Assembly (NCBI GenBank): GCA_021462855.1
Contig: JAJTXQ010000039.1
Span: 1 to 64,000, forward strand
Source: Dehalococcoidia bacterium
GTDB lineage: Bacteria; Chloroflexota; Dehalococcoidia; DSTF01; JACRBR01
Direction: 5' to 3'
DNA length: 64,000 nt
Shown: positions 53,095 to 61,535 of the stretch, one piece after another
Numbering within the stretch: the first letter of the stretch is position 1
Layout: the number at the start of each line of letters is the position of its first letter
Notes under the pieces: model-generated
Told to the model about the DNA's origin: nothing
The model's input: only the letters and a program-made list of their open reading frames with translations
Databases searched by the model: none
Translations under genes and position numbers: made by a program

Positions 53095-54540
53095 TTATGT
53101 AGTGTTTACCCCGGGGAGCGTCAGGGCAATCGTGACGCCCGAGGCGTCGTTGCGGGCGGCGATGTGCCCGCCGTTCATTTCCACCAGCTCCCGTGCGATG
53201 GCGAGCCCGAGCCCGCTCCCGCCTGACGTCCGCCGCGCCCGGTCGCCGCGGAAGAAGCGGTCGAACAGCCGCGGCAGGTCCTCCTCTTCGATGTGCGAGC
53301 CCGTATTGCTCACCTCGCACTGCACGCCGGCGCCGTTCTTCGATGCGCGCACCGCGATCTGGCCGCCGGGCGGCGTGAACTTCGCCGCGTTCTCGAGCAC
53401 GTTGGTCATCGCCCGCTCGACCTTGTCCGGGTCGACCCGTCGCAACACCAGGTCGCCGCTGACGTCGGCGGTGAGATCGATGTCTTTCTCGCGCGCCTGC
53501 GGTTCGATCCGTCGCACGCAGCGGGTGACGACGTCGGCCAGCGGCACGTCCTCGTGCGCGGCGACCAGCTGCCCGGCATCGATCTCGCCGAGATACAGCA
53601 GGTCGGCGAGCAGCGCGTTCACGTGCAGCGCTTCGTCGCGGATCACATTGCCGATGCGCGCCACATCCGCTGCCGGCGCTGTGCCGTCGGTCAGCGACGT
53701 CGCGTAACCCGTGATCGACGTCATTGGCGTCTTCAAGTCGTGCGAAACGTTGGCGAGCAGCGCCCGCATCTGTGCGTCGCGCTGGCCCACGCGCTGGCTC
53801 ATCGTGCTGAACGACCGTGCGAGCCGCCCGATCTCGTCGTCGCGGCCGACCTCGACCCGCTGCGAAAAGTCGCCGCGCGCCATCGCCTCCGACGCCGCCG
53901 TCAGCCTGCGCACGGGGTGCGCGACCTGCCGCGCCAGCAGGATCGACGCCAGCACGGAGATCGGGATCGCGACGAGCGCCGCCAGACCGAGCCCCGGCAG
54001 CACGCCCAGCCACGCATCGGCGATGTTGTCCGACTCCACCGCAAGCACGATGCGGAACGGCAACTCGCTCCCGTGTCGCGTCACGATGCGCGACGACGCC
54101 GACACGAACGTGATGTTGTCTTCCGGGAACCCCGGCTCGGGCTCCCAGGCGATGAACCCGCGCTGCACATCCTCGAACGAGGACTGCGGGATGCTGAGGT
54201 GCTCGCCGGTCACACGGCCGCCCGTGTCGTGCAGGATCGTGCCATCCGGCGCGATGACGAGGATGCGCGCATCCTGGTCATCGGCCAGTTCGTCGAGCGT
54301 CTCGGCGAACGTATGCTCCTCGTCATCCTCTTCATTGTCGGGAAGCAGCGCGACGAACGCCTGCTGATAGATCGCCGGTGACGCGGCGGCGACGCGTTCG
54401 AGCGCCTGCGTGCGCCGTTCATCGCGCGTGCGCGCGACGAACACGGCGCCGGCGAGCAGGATCGACAGCGCCATGACCGCCGTGAGCGAGAGCATCAGCT
54501 TGCTCTGGAAGCTGAACAGGAACGAGCGAACGCGCGCCAT
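53095..54540 (-). CDS. sensor histidine kinase
   Basis: 481 aa. Membrane span near residues 15-35, an extracytoplasmic sensor region of about 135 residues, a second span near 175-200, HAMP (ARQVAHPVRRLTAASEAMARGDFSQRV), HisKA with phospho-His in VSHDLKTPMTSI near residue 268, and HATPase_c with N box ALTNVLENAAKF-type, G1 GSGLGLAIARELVE. It is followed by no other gene on this strand. Forms a two-component system with the response regulator that ends 1 nt upstream. The sensor region matches no family I know. Confidence 0.93.
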   Translation of the reverse strand: MARVRSFLFSFQSKLMLSLTAVMALSILLAGAVFVARTRDERRTQALERVAAASPAIYQQAFVALLPDNEEDDEEHTFAETLDELADDQDARILVIAPDGTILHDTGGRVTGEHLSIPQSSFEDVQRGFIAWEPEPGFPEDNITFVSASSRIVTRHGSELPFRIVLAVESDNIADAWLGVLPGLGLAALVAIPISVLASILLARQVAHPVRRLTAASEAMARGDFSQRVEVGRDDEIGRLARSFSTMSQRVGQRDAQMRALLANVSHDLKTPMTSITGYATSLTDGTAPAADVARIGNVIRDEALHVNALLADLLYLGEIDAGQLVAAHEDVPLADVVTRCVRRIEPQAREKDIDLTADVSGDLVLRRVDPDKVERAMTNVLENAAKFTPPGGQIAVRASKNGAGVQCEVSNTGSHIEEEDLPRLFDRFFRGDRARRTSGGSGLGLAIARELVEMNGGHIAARNDASGVTIALTLPGVNTT

Positions 54541-54541
54541 G

Positions 54542-55243
54542 CTACGCCGGGATCGCCTCCACGAGACGGTAGCCGCTGCCCCAGACCGTCTCGATCTTCA
54601 GTCCTGAGCCGTCGAGCTTGCTTCGCAGCCGGACGATGTGCACATCGACCGTGCGCATGCCGTAGAACGACGTGCCCCACACCAGGTCCAGCAACTTCTC
54701 GCGGTCGAGCGTGACATTGGCGAACCGCGCGAATGTCGCGAGCAGGTCGAACTCCTTCGGCGTGAGCGGCACCGGCTCGCCCTTGACCGTCGCCAGCCTG
54801 TTCCGCACATCCATCCGCAACTCGCCGATCGCGATGTTCTCCGCCGCATCCGGGCCGTGCTCGCCGCTGCGGCGCAGCACGGACTGCACGCGCGCCACGA
54901 GCTCCGCCGGGTTGAACGGCTTGGTCACGTAGTCGTCGGCGCCAAGTTGCAGCCCGGCGACCTTGTCGATATCGGAGCCGCGCGCAGTGAGCAGGATCAC
55001 CGGCAGGTCGCCCCGCCGTCGAATCGCGCGCATCAGCTGCAGCCCGTCGGGGCCCGGCATCATGATGTCGAGCACGGCGAGGTCGACGCGTTCGTCGCGC
55101 AGAATGCGCTGCGCCGCATCGCCGTCCGGCGCGACGACGACGTCGTACCCGGCCTTCGCCAGGTACATGCGCACCAGGTCGGCGATGTTCCGGTCATCGT
55201 CGGCCACAAGGATGCGTGTGCGGTCTTCGGTCGGTGCGTTCAT
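54542..55243 (-). CDS. OmpR/PhoB-family response regulator
   Basis: 233 aa. Receiver domain with ILVADDDRN, phospho-Asp in LAVLDIMMPGPDG and Lys in VTKPFNPAEL; DNA-binding winged helix from about residue 130 (LTPKEFDLLATFARFANVTLDREKLLDLVWG, RTVDVHIVRLRSKL). First of the regulator-kinase pair; the kinase ATG is 1 nt after its stop. The targets may include the secreted repeat-protein gene transcribed next to it, but no binding sites were identified. Confidence 0.94.
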   Translation of the reverse strand: MNAPTEDRTRILVADDDRNIADLVRMYLAKAGYDVVVAPDGDAAQRILRDERVDLAVLDIMMPGPDGLQLMRAIRRRGDLPVILLTARGSDIDKVAGLQLGADDYVTKPFNPAELVARVQSVLRRSGEHGPDAAENIAIGELRMDVRNRLATVKGEPVPLTPKEFDLLATFARFANVTLDREKLLDLVWGTSFYGMRTVDVHIVRLRSKLDGSGLKIETVWGSGYRLVEAIPA

Positions 55244-55263
55244 AAATGTTGCGTCTCCAGTGT

Positions 55264-55299
55264 AAAAGGGACGGCAGGACGCGCCCGCCCTGCCGTCCG
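55264..55299 (-). terminator. intrinsic terminator of the secreted repeat-protein gene
   Basis: GGACGGCAGG pairs with CCTGCCGTCC across a short GC-rich loop, followed on the minus strand by CTTTTACA. It lies 8 nt beyond the stop of the secreted gene, between it and the response regulator, so the two-component genes need their own promoter. Confidence 0.7.
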
Positions 55300-55306
55300 T
55301 GCCGGT

Positions 55307-56350
55307 CTAGGAGCGGGACGCCGGCGCGAATTCGCGCAGGTCGATCCCGTCGTCGTCCGCGCCGCCGCCGAACGGCATCCCGCGCTTGAAGGACGGCGCG
55401 AAGCCGCCGCACCCCGAGTCGACGATGTCGTCCAGCCGCTCCGTCAACCCGCCCAGGATGTCATCGGCGCGGTCCTGCGTGAGGGCGCCGCTGGCGACCG
55501 CCTCGTCGAGCGCCGTCTTCGCCTCTGTCTCGATGAACGACTTCAGCTCATCGCGGCTCTTGCCGTGCGCCCCGGCCACCGATGCGAGCGTCGCGTCGTC
55601 GGCCGCCAGCTCGTCCCGCAGCTGCTCCTCGGTGATGCCGAGGAACTCCGCAAGCTTCTCCTTCGCTTCGCCGAGCCCGGGCAAACCCGGGAAGCCGCCG
55701 AACCGGTGACCGGCGAATGCCGGACGCGTCCCATCGATCAGCGCGTCGACGTTCTCGCCCAGCCGCTGCTCGATGGCGTCCGCCTGTTCCTGCGTGAGCT
55801 TGCCGTCGGCGACCGCCTCGTCGAGCTTGGCGCCCGCCTCGTTCTGGATGAACGACTTGAGCTCGTCGCGGCTCTTGCCGTGCGCCTCGGCGACCGTTGC
55901 AAGGGTCGCTCCGTCGGCCTCCAGTTCGTCCTCCAGCTGATCCTCGGTGATGCCGAGGAACTCCGCTAGGCGTGCCTTCGCATCGCCGAGGCCGAATCCA
56001 CTCTTGAACCCAAATCCGAAGGCGTGTCCATTTGCGCGGAAGCCGAAGTCTCCGCGGCCCCAGCCATGCCCGAACCCCGGGTCCGCCGGCAGGTCATCGA
56101 GCCGCTCCTTGAGCGCGTCGGCCTGCTCCTGGGAGAGGTCGCCGCTGGCGACCGCCTCATCGATCTGCTCGGTCCGCACGTCCTTGATGGCCTGATCGAG
56201 CTTCGGCCGGTCGATGCCCAGCTTCGCCGCCACCCGGTCGAGGAACGATGTCCCGTCCGATTCGCCCGACTGCTGCGCCATGACGGCGCCCGCGCCGGCC
56301 AGCGCCAGGACACCGAAAAGCGCTCCTGCGAGCAATGTTCGCCGCTTCAT
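55307..56350 (-). CDS. secreted repeat protein (DUF2680-like)
   Basis: 347 aa from the ATG at 56350 (GGAGGTGTGG upstream). Signal peptide MKRRTLLAGALFGVLALAGAG with likely cleavage after AVMA. The mature part carries three copies of a helical unit (Leu-Gly-Ile, then Lys-Leu-Asp-Glu-Ala-Val, then Gln-Ala-Asp), the second and third nearly identical in phrase (AHGKSRDELKSFI), with Gly/Phe-rich spacers (GFGHGWGRGDFGFRANGHAFG). Such units occur in DUF2680-type secreted proteins of unknown function. It is terminated by a strong hairpin. Confidence 0.7.
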   Translation of the reverse strand: MKRRTLLAGALFGVLALAGAGAVMAQQSGESDGTSFLDRVAAKLGIDRPKLDQAIKDVRTEQIDEAVASGDLSQEQADALKERLDDLPADPGFGHGWGRGDFGFRANGHAFGFGFKSGFGLGDAKARLAEFLGITEDQLEDELEADGATLATVAEAHGKSRDELKSFIQNEAGAKLDEAVADGKLTQEQADAIEQRLGENVDALIDGTRPAFAGHRFGGFPGLPGLGEAKEKLAEFLGITEEQLRDELAADDATLASVAGAHGKSRDELKSFIETEAKTALDEAVASGALTQDRADDILGGLTERLDDIVDSGCGGFAPSFKRGMPFGGGADDDGIDLREFAPASRS

Positions 56351-56525
56351 CCACACCTCCCGACTGAACCGGTATCTCGTGCCTGCATGCATCGTAGCGA
56401 GGCCGCGCCTTCGGACGTGTTTCGAAGGCATTAGCGGGCAGCAGCGGACCTCGGGACCTTTTTTCGGGCGGCCCCCATCAGATCCACACGCCGCGGCCGA
56501 TGTCTTGGGTGAACAACTGAGATCG

Positions 56526-56633
56526 CTCCGACAAAGGCAAACCCGCCGAAAGGCGGCGACGCAAAGCTACGGGCCTGTGTCCCCTTCCGGGATATGGCCG
56601 CCGAGCCGCCGAAGGCACCACGGGACGTCGGAG
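56526..56633 (+). ncRNA. c-di-GMP-I (GEMM) riboswitch
   Basis: The conserved elements are in order: AGGCAAACC, a GAAA-tetraloop hairpin (CCGCC-GAAA-GGCGG), GACGCAAAGC, then CGGGCC with a second stem and GCCGCCGAGCCGCC. An outer stem CTCCGAC (56526-56532)/GTCGGAG (56627-56633) closes the domain. GEMM-I aptamers bind cyclic di-GMP. A terminator follows within 10 nt, so this one would act on transcription. Confidence 0.85.
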
Positions 56634-56639
56634 TCTGCA

Positions 56640-56670
56640 GCCCTCATCCGCTGCGGATGCAGGGCATTTT
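56640..56670 (+). terminator. riboswitch-linked intrinsic terminator
   Basis: GCCCT-CATCCGC pairs with GCGGATG-C-AGGGC (one bulged C) around a 1-2-nt loop, followed by ATTTTCT. It starts 7 nt after the riboswitch's closing stem, the position expected for a c-di-GMP-controlled attenuator. Confidence 0.7.
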
Positions 56671-57106
56671 CTCTGCTCTCCGGCACCCCTTGACGGAGAG
56701 ATCGGTGTCGTCGTTCGCTGCTTGGCACTGTCTTCGCGAATCCACGCCCAGCCGGCCGTCGTTTGGCGTCGGCAACCGTCTCGCCGTCCTCGCACACGCA
56801 CATTCGGACGAAGTCCGTCCCGGTCACCTCACCCCAACCCCTTACCCCAACCCCCGTGACCGGGGCCAGCGCACGGAGTGCGCGCTGCGTTCGAGCGAAG
56901 AGGCGTCGCACCTGCATCGCCGGCGAATGCGTTCCGCCGGCGAGTGACGCCCACCGGGTCGGCCGGGAGCGCATACTCCCGCGCCATCGAGCCCCAACCG
57001 AGCGGCGCTGCCGCATCGCGGCGGCTCCCGGCCTGACCCGGCCTGCCTCATGCCCCTCAGAGACGCACCGCGCCGGGACTCGCGTTGTCATCGCCACCAC
57101 TGGTTC
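56671..57106. other. gene-free gap between riboswitch and surface-protein promoter
   Basis: No frame here looks coding: candidate readings are short, Arg/Ser-rich and lack ribosome sites. A run of CCCCAACCCC-type repeats (about 56830-56860) is low-complexity. Together with the riboswitch and the 175 bp before it (56351-56525), about 830 bp between two secreted-protein genes hold no protein gene. Confidence 0.6.
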
Positions 57107-57134
57107 TTGACAACACAACGCTCCCGCGTAAGAT
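57107..57134 (+). promoter_or_regulatory. candidate promoter of the large surface-protein gene
   Basis: TTGACA (57107-57112) and TAAGAT (57129-57134) with a 16-bp spacer. Initiation would be near 57141, 40 nt before the ATG, downstream of the riboswitch. Confidence 0.5.
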
Positions 57135-57181
57135 AGCGGCAGTAGTGCCCTGTCTCGTCCCCGCATCATAGGAGTCTCGTA

Positions 57182-59545
57182 ATGACACGGACGTCGTCGG
57201 TTCGCGCCCTGCTGTCCCTCTTCGGCATCGTGACGCTCGCTACGGCGGCGATAGCGCTCAACGCCTTCCGAGATACGCAGGTCGCGCGTGGCATCTCGTT
57301 CCCGTTCGCGCTGATCGTCGACTGCGACGCTTCGACCGGGACAATCGAGGCATCGTGCACGTACCCGGGCGGCACCCCGAGCATCACGACGCGCGTCGTC
57401 ATCCAGAACAACACGGGCACGTATGACCCGCCCACCCCCGGTTACAACACGAACCTCGCGGCGATGGCATTCGAGCTCATCGGCGACAACCAGACAGTAT
57501 TCAACCCGCCGCCCGGGGTGGACGCGAATTTCAACGCCAACCCGGACTTCGATGAGACGGGCGTGGGGGCCGTCGGCAGCTGGAACTGCAACCTCGTGCC
57601 GTCGTCACCCGACGTCGACCCCAGCCCTACGGTCTCCGCGTCGTTCCTCACGTGCTTCGCGACCTCGCTCACGGTGCCCCCGCTGAACGACGGGTCTACG
57701 CTCTCGCTTGCCATGGTCAAGTACAACGTGGTGGGCATGGGGACGCTGAATCTCTCGTTCCAGAACGTGGTCATGGGCGACACCGACGGGATCGAGCTCA
57801 TCAGCTGCAACCCGGTGGCGACAACCGAAGGCGACTGCATCGGCGCCATCGTGAACGTTGTCCCGCCCACCGACACGCCGACGTTCACGAACACGCCGAC
57901 GCCGACCGACACACCGACGGCCACCGAGACGCCGACCGCCACCGACACGCCGACGGCCACGCCTACCCCGTCGATCCCCGACACCGACGGCGACGGCCTC
58001 AACGACGTGCAGGAGGCGCTCCTCGGCACGAACCCGAACGATGCCGACTCCGACGACGACGGCCTCAACGATGGCCAGGAGGTCATGACCACGCTGACCG
58101 ACCCGCTTGACCCGGACTCCGACAACGACGGGCTCAGCGACGGCGACGAGGTCAATACCACCAACACCAACCCGCACGTCGCCGACTCCGACAGCGACGG
58201 ACTCAGCGATGGCGACGAGGTGAATACGACCAACACCGACCCGAACGACGCCGACTCCGACGACGACGGCGTCTATGACGGGCCCGAGGTCAATACGTTC
58301 AACACCGACCCGAACGACGCCGACTCCGACGACGACGGGCTCAATGACCTCCAGGAGCTCGTCATCGGCACCGACCCGAACGACGCCGACACCGACGGTG
58401 ATACGCTGCCCGACGGGCAGGAGGTCATCACGCTCGGCACGTCGCCGCTGCTGCAGGACACCGATGGCGACGGACTCGACGACAACGTCGAGGTCAACAC
58501 GACGAACACCGATCCGACGGACTTCGACACCGACAACGACAGCCTGGGCGATGGCGCCGAGGTCAATGTCCACAACACCGACCCGAACGACGACGACTCC
58601 GACGACGATGGCATCATCGACGGCGGCGAGGTGATCACCTACCTGTCGAACCCGAACGCGCCCGACACGGACGCGGACACGATGCCCGACGGGTTCGAGG
58701 TGCTGAACTCCTGTCTCAACATCCTCGTGCAAGACGGGCTGTTCGACCCCGACGGCGATGCGGTGCAGAGCGTTAACGAGCTCACGCAGCTCACGCTCCC
58801 CTGCAACCCCGACACCGACGCCGACGGCTTCAAGGACAAGAAGTCGACCACGCATGACCGGAACAACGCGAACGCGAACGTCGATAACTGCATCGTCGAC
58901 CCGAACCCGTCGCAGCTCAACTCCGACGCCGACTTCGTTGACCTGTCGCCGCTCCTGCTCGACGACCTGACGCACCCTGTTTCCGACGAACTCGGCGATC
59001 CGTGCGATCCCGACGCCGACGCCGACGGTCTGCCCAATACCACGGAAACGGGCGGCCCGCCGTGCGGCACCGCCTCCGGCCCGACGAACCCGCTCGCGGC
59101 CGACAGCGACGGCGACCGCGCGCTCGATGGCGCCGAATGCCTGCTTGGGTTCAACCCCAACAACCCGGCCAGCCGGCCGACCGGCGCGGGCGGCCCGACG
59201 GATCCGGACAGCGACCGGCTGAATACCTTCATCGAGATCGTCCTGGGCCTGAACCCGAACAACAACGACACCGACGGCGACGGTATCGCCGACGGCACCG
59301 AGGTCATCGCCTGGAACAGCAATGGCGCACTGTCCGACACCGACGGGGACCTCTGTCCCGACAACCGCGAGATCGCATCGGTCAACGGCGACCGTCTGGT
59401 GAACGTCATCGATCTGCAAATCATCGCTGCGAACGTCGCTGTGTCCCCGAGCCCTGCGTACATCCTGGGGCTCGACATCAATCGCGATGGCTCGACGAAC
59501 GTCATCGACCTGCAGGTTGTCTCACGTAATGTCGGCGCCTGCTAA
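57182..59545 (+). CDS. secreted Ca-binding surface protein with TSP3 repeats and dockerin-like end
   Basis: 787 aa. Signal peptide (SVRALLSLFGIVTLATAAIA), then a beta-rich domain of about 180 residues with cohesin/YD-like features, a Pro/Thr linker (residues about 230-265, PTDTPTFTNTPTPTD), then about 14 thrombospondin-type-3 repeats of DxDxDGLxDxxE(V) with NTxPNDADSD spacers, and a C-terminal pair of dockerin-like EF loops (NVIDLQIIAANV, LDINRDGSTNVIDLQVVSRNV). It would be an extended, calcium-stiffened cell-surface or extracellular protein. A GEMM riboswitch lies upstream. Confidence 0.85.
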   Translation: MTRTSSVRALLSLFGIVTLATAAIALNAFRDTQVARGISFPFALIVDCDASTGTIEASCTYPGGTPSITTRVVIQNNTGTYDPPTPGYNTNLAAMAFELIGDNQTVFNPPPGVDANFNANPDFDETGVGAVGSWNCNLVPSSPDVDPSPTVSASFLTCFATSLTVPPLNDGSTLSLAMVKYNVVGMGTLNLSFQNVVMGDTDGIELISCNPVATTEGDCIGAIVNVVPPTDTPTFTNTPTPTDTPTATETPTATDTPTATPTPSIPDTDGDGLNDVQEALLGTNPNDADSDDDGLNDGQEVMTTLTDPLDPDSDNDGLSDGDEVNTTNTNPHVADSDSDGLSDGDEVNTTNTDPNDADSDDDGVYDGPEVNTFNTDPNDADSDDDGLNDLQELVIGTDPNDADTDGDTLPDGQEVITLGTSPLLQDTDGDGLDDNVEVNTTNTDPTDFDTDNDSLGDGAEVNVHNTDPNDDDSDDDGIIDGGEVITYLSNPNAPDTDADTMPDGFEVLNSCLNILVQDGLFDPDGDAVQSVNELTQLTLPCNPDTDADGFKDKKSTTHDRNNANANVDNCIVDPNPSQLNSDADFVDLSPLLLDDLTHPVSDELGDPCDPDADADGLPNTTETGGPPCGTASGPTNPLAADSDGDRALDGAECLLGFNPNNPASRPTGAGGPTDPDSDRLNTFIEIVLGLNPNNNDTDGDGIADGTEVIAWNSNGALSDTDGDLCPDNREIASVNGDRLVNVIDLQIIAANVAVSPSPAYILGLDINRDGSTNVIDLQVVSRNVGAC

Positions 59546-59568
59546 CCGCGCGCCCGTGACGGCACCAT

Positions 59569-59598
59569 ATGAGGCCCCCGCAACGGCGGGGGCCTCAT
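59569..59598 (+). terminator. intrinsic terminator after the surface-protein gene
   Basis: A 12-bp stem ATGAGGCCCCCG/CGGGGGCCTCAT with a 6-nt loop, followed by TCGTT. It lies 24 nt after the stop codon and separates the surface-protein gene from the lyase gene. Confidence 0.75.
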
Positions 59599-59652
59599 TC
59601 GTTACGGCGGCGCGCCTTCGCGGGCGGTACGCTCACCATGGAGGTGGCTGCC

Positions 59653-61029
59653 ATGACCATGCGCATCGAGCGTGACTCACTCGGCGAAGTGCAGGTGCCC
59701 GCCGACGCGCTGTACGGCGCGCAGACCGCGCGCGCGGCGGAGAACTTCCGTATCTCCGGCCTGCGCGCGCACCCGGCGCTCATCCGCGCGACGGCGCTGG
59801 TCAAGGCTGCATCGGCGCGGGCGAACGCCGAGCTCGGCAAGCTCGATGCCCGCGTCGCGGAAGCCATCGCCGCCGCCGCGCAGGAGGTCGCCGGCGGCGC
59901 GCATCGCGAGCAGTTCATCGTCGACGTGTTCCAGGCGGGCGCCGGCACGTCGCACAACATGAACGCGAACGAGGTCATCGCCACGCTCGCCAACCGGCGC
60001 CTCGGTGAAGAGCGCGCGGTGCACCCCAACGATCACGTGAACATGAGCCAGTCGACGAACGACACCGTGCCCGCGGCGATCCGTGTCGCGGCACTCGACC
60101 TCGCCCGCGCGCTGCTGCGCTCCCTCGACGATCTCGCCGGCGCGTTCGAAGCAAAGGGGCGCGAGTTCGACGGCATCCTCAAATCCGCCCGCACGCACCT
60201 GCAGGACGCGGTTCCCGTCCGCCTCGGACAGGAGTTCAGTGCGTGGGCATGGACGGTGCGGCGCGACCGCGAGCGGGTCGAGCGCTCACTCGGCTCCCTG
60301 CGCGAGATCAACCTCGGCGGCACGGCAGCCGGCACCGGCATGAACACGCACGAGCGCTACGCGGAGACGGTCGCGCGCCACCTCTCGGCGCTGACGGGCG
60401 AGGACCTGCGCCCCGCCGGCGACCTGCTCGCCGTGACGCAGTCGATGGCGGACTTCGCGCACGTCTCGGCGGCGCTGCGGACGTGCGCGCTCGACCTCCT
60501 GCAGATCACGAACGACCTGCGGCTCCTCTCGTCCGGGCCGCGCACGGGGCTCGCCGAGATCGCGCTGCCGGCGCTCCAGCCCGGATCCTCGATCATGCCC
60601 GGCAAGGTCAACCCCGTGGTGCCCGAGATGACGGCGATGGTGTGCTTCCAGGTCTGCGGCAACGACCTCACGGTCGCCATGTCGGCGCAGGCGGGCCAGC
60701 TCGACCTGAACGTCATGATGCCGGTGATCGCGCACGACCTGCTGCAATCGTTCGACATCCTCACGAACGCCTGCTCCACGCTCGACCAGCGCTGCGTGCG
60801 CGGCATCACGGCCGACGAGGCGCGCGCGCGCCATTACTTCGAGTCGAGCGTGGGCATGGCGACCGTGCTGAACCCGCTCATTGGCTACGACGCAGCGGCG
60901 AAGGTGGCGCAGGAGTCGGCGCGCACGGGCGAGACGATCGTCGCCGTCGTGCGGCGCCAGGGCCTGCTTACGGAGGCTCAAATCGAAGCGCTGTTCGCCC
61001 CGGAACGGCTGACCGAACCGCACGAGTGA
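59653..61029 (+). CDS. aspartase/fumarase-family lyase, probable aspartate ammonia-lyase
   Basis: 458 aa from the ATG at 59653 (GGAGGTGG, 7-nt spacing). Signature GSSIMPGKVNPVVPE (catalytic Ser in the flexible loop) and GAGTSHNMNANEVIA. The phrases VVPEMTAMVCFQVCGND and AGQLDLNVMMPVI resemble aspartase more than fumarase, which usually has TQCEALTMV there. Aspartase deaminates aspartate to fumarate; fumarase hydrates fumarate. The distinction needs alignment. Three co-directional genes follow. Confidence 0.88.
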   Translation: MTMRIERDSLGEVQVPADALYGAQTARAAENFRISGLRAHPALIRATALVKAASARANAELGKLDARVAEAIAAAAQEVAGGAHREQFIVDVFQAGAGTSHNMNANEVIATLANRRLGEERAVHPNDHVNMSQSTNDTVPAAIRVAALDLARALLRSLDDLAGAFEAKGREFDGILKSARTHLQDAVPVRLGQEFSAWAWTVRRDRERVERSLGSLREINLGGTAAGTGMNTHERYAETVARHLSALTGEDLRPAGDLLAVTQSMADFAHVSAALRTCALDLLQITNDLRLLSSGPRTGLAEIALPALQPGSSIMPGKVNPVVPEMTAMVCFQVCGNDLTVAMSAQAGQLDLNVMMPVIAHDLLQSFDILTNACSTLDQRCVRGITADEARARHYFESSVGMATVLNPLIGYDAAAKVAQESARTGETIVAVVRRQGLLTEAQIEALFAPERLTEPHE

Positions 61030-61064
61030 CGCCGCACGCCCCGCCGATCTATGCTTGCGCCCAC

Positions 61065-61535
61065 ATGACGTCCTACTACCTCTCACAGGCATACGACGCG
61101 CCGTCGGCATTCATCTGGTCGGTGCTGACGGACTTCCCGAGGTGGCCCGAGTGGTTCCCGCGCATGACCGAGATGCGCGTCGAGGGCAACGGCGGCGCAC
61201 CCGGCCGCGGCGCCGCGCTCCTCGCCGTGGGCGCCTTCCCGGACGAGTGGACGCGCTGGCACATCGCGACGTGGAACGAGCCGGCGCTGCTGATCTGCGA
61301 GTACGTCGATTCCAACGTGCCCGTCTCGCACGGCATCCAGACCGCGTACCTGCAGTTCGAGCTGTTCGATGACCCCGACGGCTGCACGCTCGAGGTCGAG
61401 ATCGGAGCGGAGGGCGGTGGCATCGTCGGCGACTTCTTTGTCGGCATGACGTTCGGGAGTGGCGCGCGCCGCATGCTCCCGCAGCTCGTCGACGCGTTCA
61501 GCGACCACGTGGTCCGCCGCGCACGGGCGCCGTGA
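61065..61535 (+). CDS. SRPBCC/START-like protein
   Basis: 156 aa. Polyketide-cyclase/START-type helix-grip fold: YYLSQAYDAPSAFIWSVLTDFPRWPEWFPRM at the start is the classic opening, and LVDAFSDHVVRRARA the C-terminal helix. It would bind a hydrophobic ligand; specific role unknown. Starts 35 nt after the lyase stop; its TGA overlaps the GTG of the next gene. Confidence 0.82.
   Translation: MTSYYLSQAYDAPSAFIWSVLTDFPRWPEWFPRMTEMRVEGNGGAPGRGAALLAVGAFPDEWTRWHIATWNEPALLICEYVDSNVPVSHGIQTAYLQFELFDDPDGCTLEVEIGAEGGGIVGDFFVGMTFGSGARRMLPQLVDAFSDHVVRRARAP

Noticed and set aside
56594-56947. 117-codon plus frame downstream of the riboswitch
   Set aside because: Starts inside the riboswitch, has no ribosome site and reads through low-complexity CCCCAACCCC repeats.
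57871-57975. Short tandem repeats in the Pro/Thr linker as a possible CRISPR or satellite
   Set aside because: Units are 6-12 bp, in frame and coding for the Thr-Pro linker; no spacers.
57605-59419. 604-codon minus-strand frame opposite the TSP3 gene
   Set aside because: Repetitive Val/Gly/Arg sequence created by the antisense of the aspartate repeats.
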